Source: Eubacterium sp. MSJ-21 | GTDB lineage: Bacteria > Bacillota > Clostridia > Lachnospirales > Lachnospiraceae | DNA length: 64,000 nucleotides | Assembly (NCBI RefSeq): GCF_018918185.1 | Contig: NZ_JAHLPZ010000003.1 | Location: 124,001-188,000, forward strand | Direction: 5' to 3' | Shown: positions 52,681-61,795 of the stretch, in pieces | Position numbering within the stretch: the first letter of the stretch is position 1 | How the letters are laid out: every line of letters starts with the position of its first letter | The notes under the pieces: model-generated | What the model saw: only the letters and a program-made list of their open reading frames with translations | Databases searched by the model: none | Told to the model about the DNA's origin: nothing | Translations under genes and position numbers: made by a program

Positions 52681-54214
52681 ACAGAACCTCCTTTGCAAAT
52701 ACATCCTGATTGCGGTAAAATGCCGCTTCCTGCAGATGTGCATGTTCAATCTCTTCACTACCAGCCAGATCCGCGATTGTGCGGGCAAGCTTCAAGACGC
52801 GGTGCACACCCCGGACAGATAATTCCTGTTCTTCAAACAGCTGAAGCACCAGCCGTTTTCCTTCCTCCGATAACGTGATATATTCCTCCAGATTCTTTCC
52901 ATCAAGCTGAGAATTAAACAACAGTCCGGTTCCGGCAAACCGTTCCTTCTGCATCTGTCTTGCCTGTTCCACACGTGCCCGGATTGTCTTCGAAGATTCC
53001 GTTTTCTGTTTGGAGAAAAGTGCCTCCTGCTTTACGCCTTTAACCTCCATCCGGATATCGATCCGGTCAAGCAACGGTCCGCTTACCTTACTTTGATAGC
53101 GGCGGATCTGCTGTTCCGTGCAGCTGCACCTCCTATAATCCGGGTAATTTCCACACGGACATGGATTCATCGCCGCCACAAACATAAAATCCGCTGGGAA
53201 TTCATACGATGCCTGTACTCTCGATATCCGGATTCTCCGTTCTTCTAACGGCTGGCGCAGCACCTCCAACACAGGTTTGGAAAACTCCGGAAGCTCATCT
53301 AAAAACAGCACCCCGTAATGGGCAAAGCTCACCTCCCCCGGTGTCGGAACCCTTCCGCCACCGATCAGTGCATATTCCGAGATTGTGTGATGCGGTGCCC
53401 GGAACGGACGCCTGTGGATCAATCCCCCTTCCGGCGGTAACATCCCTCCGACGCTGTATATCTTTGTCACTTCCAGACTTTCTTCGAAGCTCATCTGTGG
53501 CAGGATCGTCGGCAACCTCTTCGCGAGCATGGATTTCCCTGCGCCGGCTGCACCGGTTAACAACACATTGTGAAATCCTGCCGCAGCAATCTCCATCCCC
53601 CGCTTGATGCTTTCCTGTCCTACCACATCGGAAAAATCAATATCATACATATATTCCGATGCATCGCAAGCCGGTTGCTTAACATTCGTATTCGCAAATT
53701 CTTTTATTCCCTGAATATACTCCATGGTCTCCTGCAGGCTTGAAACGCCTATAACCGATATTCCCTGCACCAAAGCAGCCTCCTGCACATTTTCTTTCGG
53801 GACAATGCAGCTTGTCATACCTTCTTCTCTGGCGCAGATAACCATCGGAAGAACACCCGGAATCGCTTTTATCGATCCATCCAGGCTCAGTTCTCCGAGC
53901 ACTAACGTCTGTTCCATCGGTACTTCCGCTGTTACGCCAAGTGACAGAAGCACGGCTGTTGCAATCGCAAGGTCATATCCGGAACCATCTTTTCTCATAT
54001 CTGCCGGGGATAAATTGATCGTGATGCGCTTCGGTGGCAAATGAAAGCCAGAATTCTTAAGCGCAGTCCGCACGCGTTCCGATGCCTCCCTGACAGACGA
54101 TGACAGATATCCAACCATGGTAAATACAGGCAGACCATCATTCACATCTGCCTCCACATCGATCATCCGTCCATCCACACCGTGAACCGCACAGCTTTTT
54201 ACTTTACTAAACAT
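52670..54214 (-). CDS. YifB/ComM-family AAA+ Mg-chelatase-like ATPase
   Basis: 514 residues from ATG 54214 (MFSKVKSCAVHGVDG), five bases after GGGAG. An N-terminal Lon-protease-like (ChlI) domain is followed by the AAA+ core with Walker A TGAAGAGKSML and Walker B LFLDELPEFS, then an Mg-chelatase C-terminal part with a Cys cluster (CPCGNYPDYRRCSC). ComM is a branch-migration helicase acting in transformation. It is paired with dprA in one operon. Confidence 0.93.
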   Translation of the reverse strand: MFSKVKSCAVHGVDGRMIDVEADVNDGLPVFTMVGYLSSSVREASERVRTALKNSGFHLPPKRITINLSPADMRKDGSGYDLAIATAVLLSLGVTAEVPMEQTLVLGELSLDGSIKAIPGVLPMVICAREEGMTSCIVPKENVQEAALVQGISVIGVSSLQETMEYIQGIKEFANTNVKQPACDASEYMYDIDFSDVVGQESIKRGMEIAAAGFHNVLLTGAAGAGKSMLAKRLPTILPQMSFEESLEVTKIYSVGGMLPPEGGLIHRRPFRAPHHTISEYALIGGGRVPTPGEVSFAHYGVLFLDELPEFSKPVLEVLRQPLEERRIRISRVQASYEFPADFMFVAAMNPCPCGNYPDYRRCSCTEQQIRRYQSKVSGPLLDRIDIRMEVKGVKQEALFSKQKTESSKTIRARVEQARQMQKERFAGTGLLFNSQLDGKNLEEYITLSEEGKRLVLQLFEEQELSVRGVHRVLKLARTIADLAGSEEIEHAHLQEAAFYRNQDVFAKEVLYGN

Positions 54215-54252
54215 ATTCGCTCCCTTCTTCTCCAAGAGCGCTGACCAATTTC

Positions 54253-54281
54253 ATAGTATAAAAGAAAAGAACATCTGTCAA
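54253..54281 (-). promoter_or_regulatory. Sigma-A promoter of yifB-dprA
   Basis: A perfect TTGACA (minus 54281-54276), 17 bases, TACTAT (54258-54253), about 40 bases before the yifB start. The -35 lies inside the dyad at 54265-54325. Confidence 0.75.
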
Positions 54282-54325
54282 CGAACAAAGTCTGAAACTT
54301 TTGTGAACGTTGCAAATGTTCTTTT
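54265..54325 (-). terminator. Nested dyad after the flavin reductase gene, probable terminator
   Basis: Outer arms AAAAGAACAT / ATGTTCTTTT and inner arms ACAAAGT / ACTTTTGT. On the minus strand the last arm runs into TTCTTTTCTTTTATA. It probably ends transcription of the flavin reductase gene, and it overlaps the next promoter. Confidence 0.5.
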
Positions 54326-54354
54326 CTATGATAGGTACCACTATTTATCAATAC

Positions 54355-54921
54355 TTATTTCTTTTTCTGTACACTGTATCCGAATTTACCAACATAATCA
54401 CCAAGCGTAAAATACTGTCCGTGGGAATATGCAATCAAATCTGTCTTATTCAGGTCAAACTTTCCTGTCTCATCCATATATTTCTCATCCGCAAGTACGG
54501 CTGTTACCTCCGCTAAGAACATATCATGGGAGCCAAGCTCTATTACCTGTGTGACCTTACACTCGATATTGACCGGGCTTTCTTCAATGACTGGTACAGA
54601 CACGGTCTGTGCCTTGCCCTTCGTCAGCTTCATCTCCGCGAATTTATCTACATCTCTGCCCGATTTCACACCACAATAGTCCATCGCATAACACAGTTCC
54701 TTCGTCACCAGATTGATGACGAACTCTCCGTTTTTCGTGAGTAATTCATGTGAATATCTTGACTTTCGTACAGAGATTGATACCATCGGTGGATCGGAAT
54801 TGACGGTTCCCGTCCATGCGATCGTGATAATGTCATCGATTCCATTTCCATCACCGGTTGTTACCATCACCGCCGGTACCGGATATAACATATTTCCCGG
54901 TTTCCAAACCTGTTTTGCCAT
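54355..54921 (-). CDS. Flavin reductase-like FMN-binding split-barrel protein
   Basis: 188 residues. DIITIAWTGTVNSDPPMVSI and the following HELLTKNGEFVINLV are typical of the flavin reductase/DIM6 split-barrel family, which binds FMN and transfers electrons or protons. The partner enzyme and substrate are not visible. GGAGG sits a few bases before the start. Gene order continues from the alarmone synthetase with a 54-base gap. Confidence 0.88.
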   Translation of the reverse strand: MAKQVWKPGNMLYPVPAVMVTTGDGNGIDDIITIAWTGTVNSDPPMVSISVRKSRYSHELLTKNGEFVINLVTKELCYAMDYCGVKSGRDVDKFAEMKLTKGKAQTVSVPVIEESPVNIECKVTQVIELGSHDMFLAEVTAVLADEKYMDETGKFDLNKTDLIAYSHGQYFTLGDYVGKFGYSVQKKK

Positions 54922-54975
54922 TTTCTGCCTCCTGTTTTTTCATCTGTTCAGGTAAATCAAAATACAATCATTCCG

Positions 54976-55641
54976 TTATTCCAGCAGACTCCGGATCTCC
55001 TGCATCTTGTAGTCCATCGCCGTAATCGTATCTGCGCACTTTTTTAACTCCTTCGCAATAATCTCCGGATGCTTCAGATTATCCTTCTTATACTTGAGCT
55101 TATGATCAAGACTCGCCCAGAAATCCATCGCGATTGTCCGAAACTGCACTTCGACTTTCATATATTTTTTCTCATTTGACAAGAAAATCGGAATCTCCAC
55201 GATCAGATGCAGACTGCGGTATCCGTTTGGCTTTGGATTCCGTATGTAATCCTTTACACATACAACCCGGATATCGTCCTGCTTTGTCAAAAGCTCTGAT
55301 ACCGTATAGATATCCTCCGGGAACGAACAAATCACACGTACACCTGCGATATCCGTCAGGTTTTCCTCGATATTTTCTATCGAGATTTCCAGACCTTTCC
55401 GTTTCATCTTTTCCACAATGCTAAGCGGTTTTTTCAACCGGCACCGGATCGACTCAAACGGATTTCGATTGTACTGTGATGCAAATTCCGTATTCAATAC
55501 CTTCAGTTTTGTTTCTATCTCCATCAAGGCACACTCATAGTGCATCATAGACTCTATAAATGGCTGCATCGTCTGCAGCACCTTCTCCGGGTTGTCGGAG
55601 TTCATCAGAAGCTCCATACTCATATCTGTACTCCCGTTCAT
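54976..55641 (-). CDS. Small alarmone synthetase, RelQ/RelP type
   Basis: 221 residues from ATG 55641, six bases after GAGGTG; a GTG at 55650 is also possible. A single RelA/SpoT synthetase domain: LTDIAGVRVICSFPEDIY, NPKPNGYRSLHLIVEIP and EVQFRTIAMDFWASLDHKL. No hydrolase, TGS or ACT domain. It makes (p)ppGpp from ATP and GDP/GTP under stress. It overlaps the nrnA-like stop region. Confidence 0.93.
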   Translation of the reverse strand: MNGSTDMSMELLMNSDNPEKVLQTMQPFIESMMHYECALMEIETKLKVLNTEFASQYNRNPFESIRCRLKKPLSIVEKMKRKGLEISIENIEENLTDIAGVRVICSFPEDIYTVSELLTKQDDIRVVCVKDYIRNPKPNGYRSLHLIVEIPIFLSNEKKYMKVEVQFRTIAMDFWASLDHKLKYKKDNLKHPEIIAKELKKCADTITAMDYKMQEIRSLLE

Positions 55642-55642
55642 G

Positions 55643-56629
55643 TTACACACCTCTATTCTTACGAATCGTCTTCATAAATAGTTCTTTTAATTTCCGGTCA
55701 TAGTCCCTGCCAATCTTATTCAGCGCTTCATGGCTGACAAATCCGCCTGCCATCGCAGCATGTCCACCACCGGAACCGATTCCATCCAACGCCTGATATA
55801 TAAGCTTTCCGGCATCCACATCTTCCCGTTCACTACGCACAGAGAACTTAATACCATCCGAATTGATTGAATACACAACCGCTACATCCACCACATCCAG
55901 CGACAATATAAAATCCGATATAATCGCAACTAAGGAATTCGGACACTCAAACGGAATATAGGTGAATCCAACATAATCGAACACTTCAATATGCTCGATG
56001 GCTGCACCATACGCCTTTAAGTCCTGAAACTCTATCGTGGAATTGTACATACTGTTCAGTTTTTCCGTACTGATATAATCGAACAGATATGCCATCATAT
56101 CCATATCAAACGCAGTTGTCCCGCGCACAAAATCCGCCGTATCCATCTTGATACCATAAGCAAGCGCGGTCGCTACATCCTCATCCATCGGCACACCGCT
56201 TGTCTGAAAATACGACGCAACAATACTGGCACACGCACCTACGATCCGGATATCCTCGTACTTGTAATCTTCTGTCTTCACAAACACCGGATGATGATCG
56301 ATACACGCCACCTCATTGCCCGGAAGATCTGCCGTATTTGCATTCGGTTTCTGACAATCGACATGCACGATATAGTCCTCTGCCTGCATGTCCGGGATAT
56401 CGTTATACGAATAAATCTCAATTCCGAACGTATCCATCATTTTTCTTGTATTAAACCGGTCAATACTGCCAACATAACAGATTGTTGATGCAATCCCATA
56501 ATGTTCAAGATACCGCTTCAGACCAAATGCACTCGATATTGCATCCGGATCCGGGAAATTATGTGTCTGTAAATATACCTTATGTCCTCTCAGAAGTTCA
56601 ACTAAAGCCTTCTGTTTTTCTTCTGCCAC
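55643..56629 (-). CDS. DHH-family phosphoesterase, NrnA-like
   Basis: 328 residues from GTG 56629, after GGGAGG. The DHH domain has HNFPDPDAISSA, VHVDCQ and the signature CIDHHPV; DHHA1 follows with GSGGGHAAMAGG. NrnA-type enzymes degrade nanoRNA and pAp, others c-di-AMP-derived pApA. The exact substrate cannot be read. Confidence 0.88.
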   Translation of the reverse strand: MAEEKQKALVELLRGHKVYLQTHNFPDPDAISSAFGLKRYLEHYGIASTICYVGSIDRFNTRKMMDTFGIEIYSYNDIPDMQAEDYIVHVDCQKPNANTADLPGNEVACIDHHPVFVKTEDYKYEDIRIVGACASIVASYFQTSGVPMDEDVATALAYGIKMDTADFVRGTTAFDMDMMAYLFDYISTEKLNSMYNSTIEFQDLKAYGAAIEHIEVFDYVGFTYIPFECPNSLVAIISDFILSLDVVDVAVVYSINSDGIKFSVRSEREDVDAGKLIYQALDGIGSGGGHAAMAGGFVSHEALNKIGRDYDRKLKELFMKTIRKNRGV

Positions 56630-56641
56630 TTGCGCCTCCCG

Positions 56642-56782
56642 TTAACAATCAAAACACAGCAATACATACGCTAATATAAGCATTGCCGTCACTAAAACAA
56701 ACTCACAAAAACCACTGACAAAATACGAAAGTATCATGCCAATCGCCATAAATAAAATTGAATATCCAAATAATGCCTTCAA
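56642..56782 (-). CDS. Small two-helix membrane protein
   Basis: 46 residues from TTG 56782, near AGAGGCGG, too short to be noticed by length alone. It reads LKALFGYSILFMAIGMILSY then FVSGFCEF and a second hydrophobic helix VLVTAMLILAYVLLCF. It ends 12 bases before the nrnA-like start, so both are likely in one message. The family is unknown; a later ATG start inside the first helix is possible. Confidence 0.55.
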   Translation of the reverse strand: MKALFGYSILFMAIGMILSYFVSGFCEFVLVTAMLILAYVLLCFDC

Positions 56783-56859
56783 TGCCGCCTCTTCATCATA
56801 TTTGTTCTATTACATACTATGAAACAACACGATTGAAAAGACGTAATTTTGCTCAAATC

Positions 56860-57267
56860 CTAGTGATTCTCACTTGCCTGATCAATTGCTTCTTTGATCT
56901 CCGGGCTGTCAATATCCACATCCGTCTTCTTACCTATAGCTGTTGCGATTTTATCCACAACCTCAGGTATCATATCGATTACCTTGCTTACTGTATCCCC
57001 CTGCTTGACCGGGATCATCTTCGCGTGTCCGTTCTGGATCACAAGTACCGCTGTCGGTGACATCTTACCACCCATTCCGCCTCCTGCAGAGTTAGAACCA
57101 CCGTTTTTGCCAAATGCACCGGCAGCCACACCAAAATTCACATCCACAAGTGGTAAAATAATTGTATCTCCTACTTTCGTTGGCTCACCAACCACCGTCT
57201 TCGTTGTAAGCAGGGAATCCATACCCTGAAACAAAGAACCAACTGTCTGATTAAAATCATTTGCCAT
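56860..57267 (-). CDS. GerW family sporulation protein (YtfJ)
   Basis: 135 residues from ATG 57267 (MANDFNQTVGSLFQGMDSLL), nine bases after GGAGG. The middle (VGDTIILPLVDVNFGVAAGA), a Gly-rich stretch GGSNSAGGGMGGKMSPTAVLV and the end match GerW/YtfJ. In B. subtilis GerW is needed for L-alanine germination. It supports a spore-forming lineage. It lies 26 bases from the DUF2953 gene, a known pair (ytfI-ytfJ). Confidence 0.92.
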   Translation of the reverse strand: MANDFNQTVGSLFQGMDSLLTTKTVVGEPTKVGDTIILPLVDVNFGVAAGAFGKNGGSNSAGGGMGGKMSPTAVLVIQNGHAKMIPVKQGDTVSKVIDMIPEVVDKIATAIGKKTDVDIDSPEIKEAIDQASENH

Positions 57268-57296
57268 CACTCATTACCTCCAATTTCTATATTATC

Positions 57297-58385
57297 CTAC
57301 TGATTCATTACTTTCTTTGCAACTTTTAATGTCCTCCAGATATTGATATTCAAGACAATCCGGAGCAGATATCCAAGCCGGATTCGGCCTTTCAGCTTCA
57401 CATCCAGTTTCAACACCTTCTGTTCAAAATCCGGCTGCATTGACAGCCCTTTTTGATATACAAACGGCAGTAAGCTTAAATACCCGGTCACCTGTCCGGT
57501 CTTGTATGGCTCATCCATGCCGTAATGCACATAGCCCTTTACCTTACGCGGCAATATATGTTTCAATGTCCGCGGAATATACTTTTTCAGATATTCTCGC
57601 GTCTTTACCGTACACGACAGATTCCAGAACTTCTGCAATCGCCGGAGTTTTTTCTTCGCAGCTGCTGTCTTTCTCTCAATCTTGTCAGCCACACGTTCTG
57701 CGACCTTTCCGGGTGTATGATTTCGGATAAATATCCAAATCTTCTTCAGTTTTTCCCACACCTTCTGGCATACAATTTTTAATCTGCCAGATCGTTTCTT
57801 TTCTTCTTCCGGCAAGTCGTCCGGTTCGTCCAGATCGAAGATTTGCGGTTCCTCATCCGGTTCCGTATCCCCTTCCGTGTCTTTTCCAATATCCTCTTCC
57901 TCATCCGGAAGTGTTATTGTCGGAATCTCTGTAATTGTTTTACCGGATTCTCCGGTCGGTTTCTCCGGAGTCTTTTCTGTGTGTTTCTGTGATTTTTCAG
58001 ACATCTTACGAATGGCATCATCCGAATCCATATCACTATCTACATCGATATCATCCCACGCGTCATCGAATCCCTCGTCAGCGAGATGTTCCACCTCACG
58101 CTCTGCTTCTTCTGCCTTCTTCTTTCCAAGCCGGAACCATAACAGCCGTATCTCCTGTTCAAGTTTGTCCTTCTCCCGGCTCTGGTCATACAACACCCGG
58201 ACACTTAAGATCAGATACCGTACCTTTGCTTTTGCCTGTAATGTCTTTCCACCCTGATACGAGATATCTGCCTGATACCGGATCGGACAAAATAAGATCA
58301 ATAGTAAAAGCAAGAGAAGCAGTCCTATGATGCCAAGAAGAATCCATCCGATTATTTTTAAAATAAGCAACAATACATGCAGCAT
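57297..58385 (-). CDS. DUF2953-domain membrane protein (YtfI-like)
   Basis: 362 residues. An N-terminal membrane segment (LLILKIIGWILLGIIGLLLLL), a DUF2953-type start (YQADISYQGGKTLQAKAKVR), a long acidic low-complexity region rich in Asp/Glu (about 95-200), then a basic helical region and the C-terminal part of the family (HYGMDEPYKTGQVTGYLSLL). It pairs with gerW as ytfI does in B. subtilis. The function is unknown. Confidence 0.85.
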   Translation of the reverse strand: MLHVLLLILKIIGWILLGIIGLLLLLLLLILFCPIRYQADISYQGGKTLQAKAKVRYLILSVRVLYDQSREKDKLEQEIRLLWFRLGKKKAEEAEREVEHLADEGFDDAWDDIDVDSDMDSDDAIRKMSEKSQKHTEKTPEKPTGESGKTITEIPTITLPDEEEDIGKDTEGDTEPDEEPQIFDLDEPDDLPEEEKKRSGRLKIVCQKVWEKLKKIWIFIRNHTPGKVAERVADKIERKTAAAKKKLRRLQKFWNLSCTVKTREYLKKYIPRTLKHILPRKVKGYVHYGMDEPYKTGQVTGYLSLLPFVYQKGLSMQPDFEQKVLKLDVKLKGRIRLGYLLRIVLNINIWRTLKVAKKVMNQ

Positions 58386-58423
58386 TCCTTACCTTACTCC
58401 TACCTGTGGTTCTTTCTCTTCAA

Positions 58424-58738
58424 TCAAAAGAAAAAATCCTTTACCTTCCATTCTTCCCCGGTTTCATCATACATATCCTGTATGATCTGCAATACGAGCT
58501 GTTCTGCCACTTCTTTGCCTCTTGCAAAACCGACAACCCGTATCCGGGAATCCAGCTTCCTATATGGTTTTTGCAATAACTGATTATATGGATAAATCTC
58601 CATCAATCCATCCTGCAACAGCGGCAACACAATCACATACAGATTCCGGACAGGCTTATGACGTCTGATTTGCTTCTTTATCCGTGTCTGTTTTCGCTCT
58701 GTGAGATTGTATGTATAACATTTATCAGCAAAAATCAC
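58424..58738 (-). CDS. Unrecognised small protein
   Basis: 104 residues from GTG 58738, six bases after GAGGAG that overlaps the upstream stop. Basic N-terminal half (RKQTRIKKQIRRHKPVRN), then IRVVGFARGKEVAEQLVLQI and an aromatic end (KVKDFFF). No family recognised. Possibly nucleic-acid-binding by its charge; a guess. Confidence 0.6.
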   Translation of the reverse strand: MIFADKCYTYNLTERKQTRIKKQIRRHKPVRNLYVIVLPLLQDGLMEIYPYNQLLQKPYRKLDSRIRVVGFARGKEVAEQLVLQIIQDMYDETGEEWKVKDFFF

Positions 58739-58740
58739 GA

Positions 58741-60144
58741 TTACTCCTCTATCATCTCTGAAATCAGCTTATTACATGCCATAAGTTCACTGTCATCCTT
58801 ACAATTTTCAATTACATAATCAAAATAATCCCGTATCTCCTGCTGTGTATTCATGAAGATCGGCATTGCAGCAAGCAGCTTACACATCATACTGCGGTAT
58901 ACCGGTTTCTTCACACCCGCAAACAACTCGCCAAGCTCCTTTACAAGCGTTTCCTTCTTTGCTGTGATATACGCATGATCCGCAGTTTCTGCCTTACCTG
59001 TAACCTTGTCAAGGTCGATAAACAAGCTTGTAGAAAGCAGTTTGCTCACTTTGTCCAGACGGTCAAATGCCTCTGTCAGTGCGAGTGCTTTAATCTGTTC
59101 TGCTTTTCCAACCCGGATCTCATCCAACACTGCTTCCAAGATTGCGATAGATTCATATACGCGCTCCTGCACACCCTCGATTGTGAAGAACTCGTCCATC
59201 ACTTCATCCGGTAACTGATCAATCGTTTCTGCCTTTACACACGCCTCAATAATGCGAAGTGCAGCCGCATATCCAGGTACATCTTCTTTGTTCTTCTCAT
59301 ATGCTGCATCAATCGTGAGCAAAATCGTATACACATCGTTAATCACTTCCTGCAACAGCATGTATGCAGATACTTCGTTGTTGATGATCGCCGCAGCCTG
59401 ATTCAGACGCTTCGTCAGATCTTCAAACTCCGGCAGCGTAAGTGACGCATAATCAGCCTCTGCAAGATCCGTATAAACATGATACAAAAATGGATACTCC
59501 GTCTCAAATCCCTTTGGTTTCTTCAAAAGTACGGCACTTCGCAGCATATCAACAAACTCATCCACGGATGTTGTCTCACCCTCCTCATAGATATTGAGTG
59601 TGGAGTTGACAATATCGTAGAACTTGTTCTTCGTCATACGTACCGGAAGCTGCGCCATCAAAAGCTGTAATTTGCTGTTTATCACAACCGTATCATTCTC
59701 TGCAAATACATAGGCAAACATCTTCTCGGAAAGTCCCTTTGCATCGACCGGAGCCACTTCATCACGCACGGCAGCCTCCACACGGTTTAACACATACTCA
59801 TAAATCTCATACGCATCCGTGTAAGCAGTCAGAATATGCATCTTATATTCTACATTGCTGCGAAGCTGTGCGATTGCTTCCATGGAATCTTCGTCCACTG
59901 CCTCGCGCTTAACGAGATGACGGTCTAACAAACCTGTCAGAAGTGCAAAATATTTGCAGACATCCATGTTCTTGTCATCCTGCTCATCGCATACTTCCTT
60001 CATCGTGTAATAATTCATGCTTCCCTTTACCGTTGCATAGCAGTTATACTGTCTGCCAAGCAACTCTGCATATTCCGGAAGCTTCTTGTCTAAGTCTTTG
60101 TCTCTCTGTATATCTGTCACTAATTTCTTGCATGTTGCTATCAT
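58741..60144 (-). CDS. Unrecognised helical protein
   Basis: 467 residues, soluble, acidic and almost all helical, with many Leu/Ala/Glu-rich segments and no membrane segment. No domain recognised. It lies between the rhomboid-like gene (13 bases) and the small basic protein (a tight gap), so the three probably form one unit. Length and regular coding support a real gene. Confidence 0.65.
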   Translation of the reverse strand: MIATCKKLVTDIQRDKDLDKKLPEYAELLGRQYNCYATVKGSMNYYTMKEVCDEQDDKNMDVCKYFALLTGLLDRHLVKREAVDEDSMEAIAQLRSNVEYKMHILTAYTDAYEIYEYVLNRVEAAVRDEVAPVDAKGLSEKMFAYVFAENDTVVINSKLQLLMAQLPVRMTKNKFYDIVNSTLNIYEEGETTSVDEFVDMLRSAVLLKKPKGFETEYPFLYHVYTDLAEADYASLTLPEFEDLTKRLNQAAAIINNEVSAYMLLQEVINDVYTILLTIDAAYEKNKEDVPGYAAALRIIEACVKAETIDQLPDEVMDEFFTIEGVQERVYESIAILEAVLDEIRVGKAEQIKALALTEAFDRLDKVSKLLSTSLFIDLDKVTGKAETADHAYITAKKETLVKELGELFAGVKKPVYRSMMCKLLAAMPIFMNTQQEIRDYFDYVIENCKDDSELMACNKLISEMIEE

Positions 60145-60156
60145 TATATCAGTCTC

Positions 60157-61068
60157 CTATTTTACATGTTCGTGCGTAAATAAATGTTCATTGCAATACT
60201 CATAATTTCCGTTACATTTTGAGCAGAACCGGAACTCCAGATCATCGCCATCCCGTTCCGTCCTTCCACAGATCGCACATTTGTGCTTCGTAATGTTCGA
60301 AGGATATCCCATCTGCTGCGCCTTATGTCGGCGGTCTGCCTCTCCGTTTACCTGTCGGGAGAGATTCTCCACGCGACGGTCGTAATCCCGTTTTCTTCGT
60401 TTTGCTGCCGCCTTGCTGTTCGAACTCCGCATACCGACACCCCGTCCCATAATCAGGTAGAAGATGAAGAAATTCACCAGATACGCAATGATGGAACCAC
60501 GGTTCAACGTGCTTGTCCGCATAAACTCGAATGCCATCAGACCCATATCTATAATTGCAATCCAGACTGCACGGATCGGAATGAAAAACATGAATAATAC
60601 GCGTGCATCCGAATACATCAGTGCAAATGCCAAAAACAACCCATAGTCAAAGAAATACATTGCCAGAATTCCCACATCCATCATTCCAAGAATAGAACCG
60701 GACGCATAGTAATAGATACTGATACCAAGCATAATCACTGTATTCCAGAACCATGCCCCCAATATATACAGATTAAACATAAACGTTCCCATTGCCTGTT
60801 CAATCTGCTGTCCAAACAGAACCAAAATAAAGATCATCAGTATCCCAACAAAATCCAGATCTCCCGGTGGTGAAAACACCCATGTAAACAATCGCCAGAA
60901 CTGGTGCTGTTCCATAATCGCATACGGGGAAAAAACAAGCTTGTATGCAAATGATGGTACAAATGCCCATAATATATATGAGATTGCCATTACAACCGCA
61001 ATCTTGATCGGAAGATTACGGATCGCAAATCTACCAAATTTTTTTTCTAACCTCGCAAAAAAACTCAA
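60157..61068 (-). CDS. Rhomboid-like membrane protein with C-terminal zinc-binding motif
   Basis: 303 residues from TTG 61068, after GAGG. Six or so membrane segments. The rhomboid-type N-terminal motif QFWRLFTWVF is clear, and YASGSILGMM matches the GxSGxxxG segment including its Ser. The TM6 part reads NRGSIIAYLV where active rhomboids have a His, so it probably lacks the catalytic His. After a basic region (AAAKRRKRDYDRR) the end has CAICG, CSKC and a late Cys/His pair (YCNEHLFTHEH), a probable zinc site. Function unknown; a Derlin-like non-proteolytic role is a guess. Confidence 0.75.
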   Translation of the reverse strand: MSFFARLEKKFGRFAIRNLPIKIAVVMAISYILWAFVPSFAYKLVFSPYAIMEQHQFWRLFTWVFSPPGDLDFVGILMIFILVLFGQQIEQAMGTFMFNLYILGAWFWNTVIMLGISIYYYASGSILGMMDVGILAMYFFDYGLFLAFALMYSDARVLFMFFIPIRAVWIAIIDMGLMAFEFMRTSTLNRGSIIAYLVNFFIFYLIMGRGVGMRSSNSKAAAKRRKRDYDRRVENLSRQVNGEADRRHKAQQMGYPSNITKHKCAICGRTERDGDDLEFRFCSKCNGNYEYCNEHLFTHEHVK

Positions 61069-61200
61069 ATCTGATTTTCCTCACTTTCACTCTACATATC
61101 CGTTATACTACAGTGCTGTGCATAAGATACATACCTGTATCATACATTTAAAGCCTGACATATGCACGCATTAGCGTTATTTATTATACCTTATTCACAC

Positions 61201-61252
61201 AAAAAAAGCAATTGCCACAAACACGGAATCTCCATCTGTGGCAATCGCTTTT
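61201..61252 (-). terminator. Terminator after the LysM protein gene
   Basis: Fifteen-base arms with one mismatch (AAAGCGATTGCCACA / TGTGGCAATTGCTTT on the minus strand), then TTTT. The rest of 61069-61297 shows nothing else. Confidence 0.85.
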
Positions 61253-61297
61253 CCAGCACAATTGCAGGTGGTGATTATTATACTGCGTAATCAAGTG

Positions 61298-61657
61298 TTA
61301 TTCTTTCTCCGGCGGGATCCGGATGATCGTTCCAAGCGGTACCCGCAGATCGTAAAGCTCCCGATTATACTGCATCAGATCTGCAATATCCGTATCAAAT
61401 TCCCGGACTAAACTTCCAAGTGTCTCCCCAACCTTCGCCGTATAATAACGCCTCTCTTCTTCCTCATACACCTCTGTCGGAATACAGATTTCATCTCCCG
61501 GCTGCAGATTGTAGACATTGACATATGGATTCTCTTTCAGGATATCAATCAGGCGGACACCATACATTTTTGATAATTTGTACAGCGTATCTCCAGCAAC
61601 GACTTTGTGTACGGTTCCCTTGCATTCATGCTCCATAGCGCATATCTCCATACTCAT
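61298..61657 (-). CDS. LysM-domain protein
   Basis: 119 residues, or 112 if ATG 61636 is the start (GGAG nine bases before it). Two LysM modules: HKVVAGDTLYKLSKMYGVRL near 15-60, and YYTAKVGETLGSLVREFDTD near 70-112. No signal peptide is obvious, so surface location is uncertain; it may be a spore or internal wall-binding protein. It has its own terminator. Confidence 0.88.
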   Translation of the reverse strand: MSMEICAMEHECKGTVHKVVAGDTLYKLSKMYGVRLIDILKENPYVNVYNLQPGDEICIPTEVYEEEERRYYTAKVGETLGSLVREFDTDIADLMQYNRELYDLRVPLGTIIRIPPEKE

Positions 61658-61795
61658 TTCTGATTATTTTATTCTTAATAGGTAGAAAATGTTCACAATT
61701 TTTCTGTTGAAATTCATGATTCTTTCCTATATAATGTCAGATGTCGAAAAATACAGAAATATGAAATGGGAAATAGTAAAAGAGGTAATTATTAA

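Noticed and set aside
54253-54325. LexA (SOS) box before the yifB-dprA operon
   Set aside because: GAAC and GTTC words occur but never with the four-base spacing of the Firmicutes SOS box.
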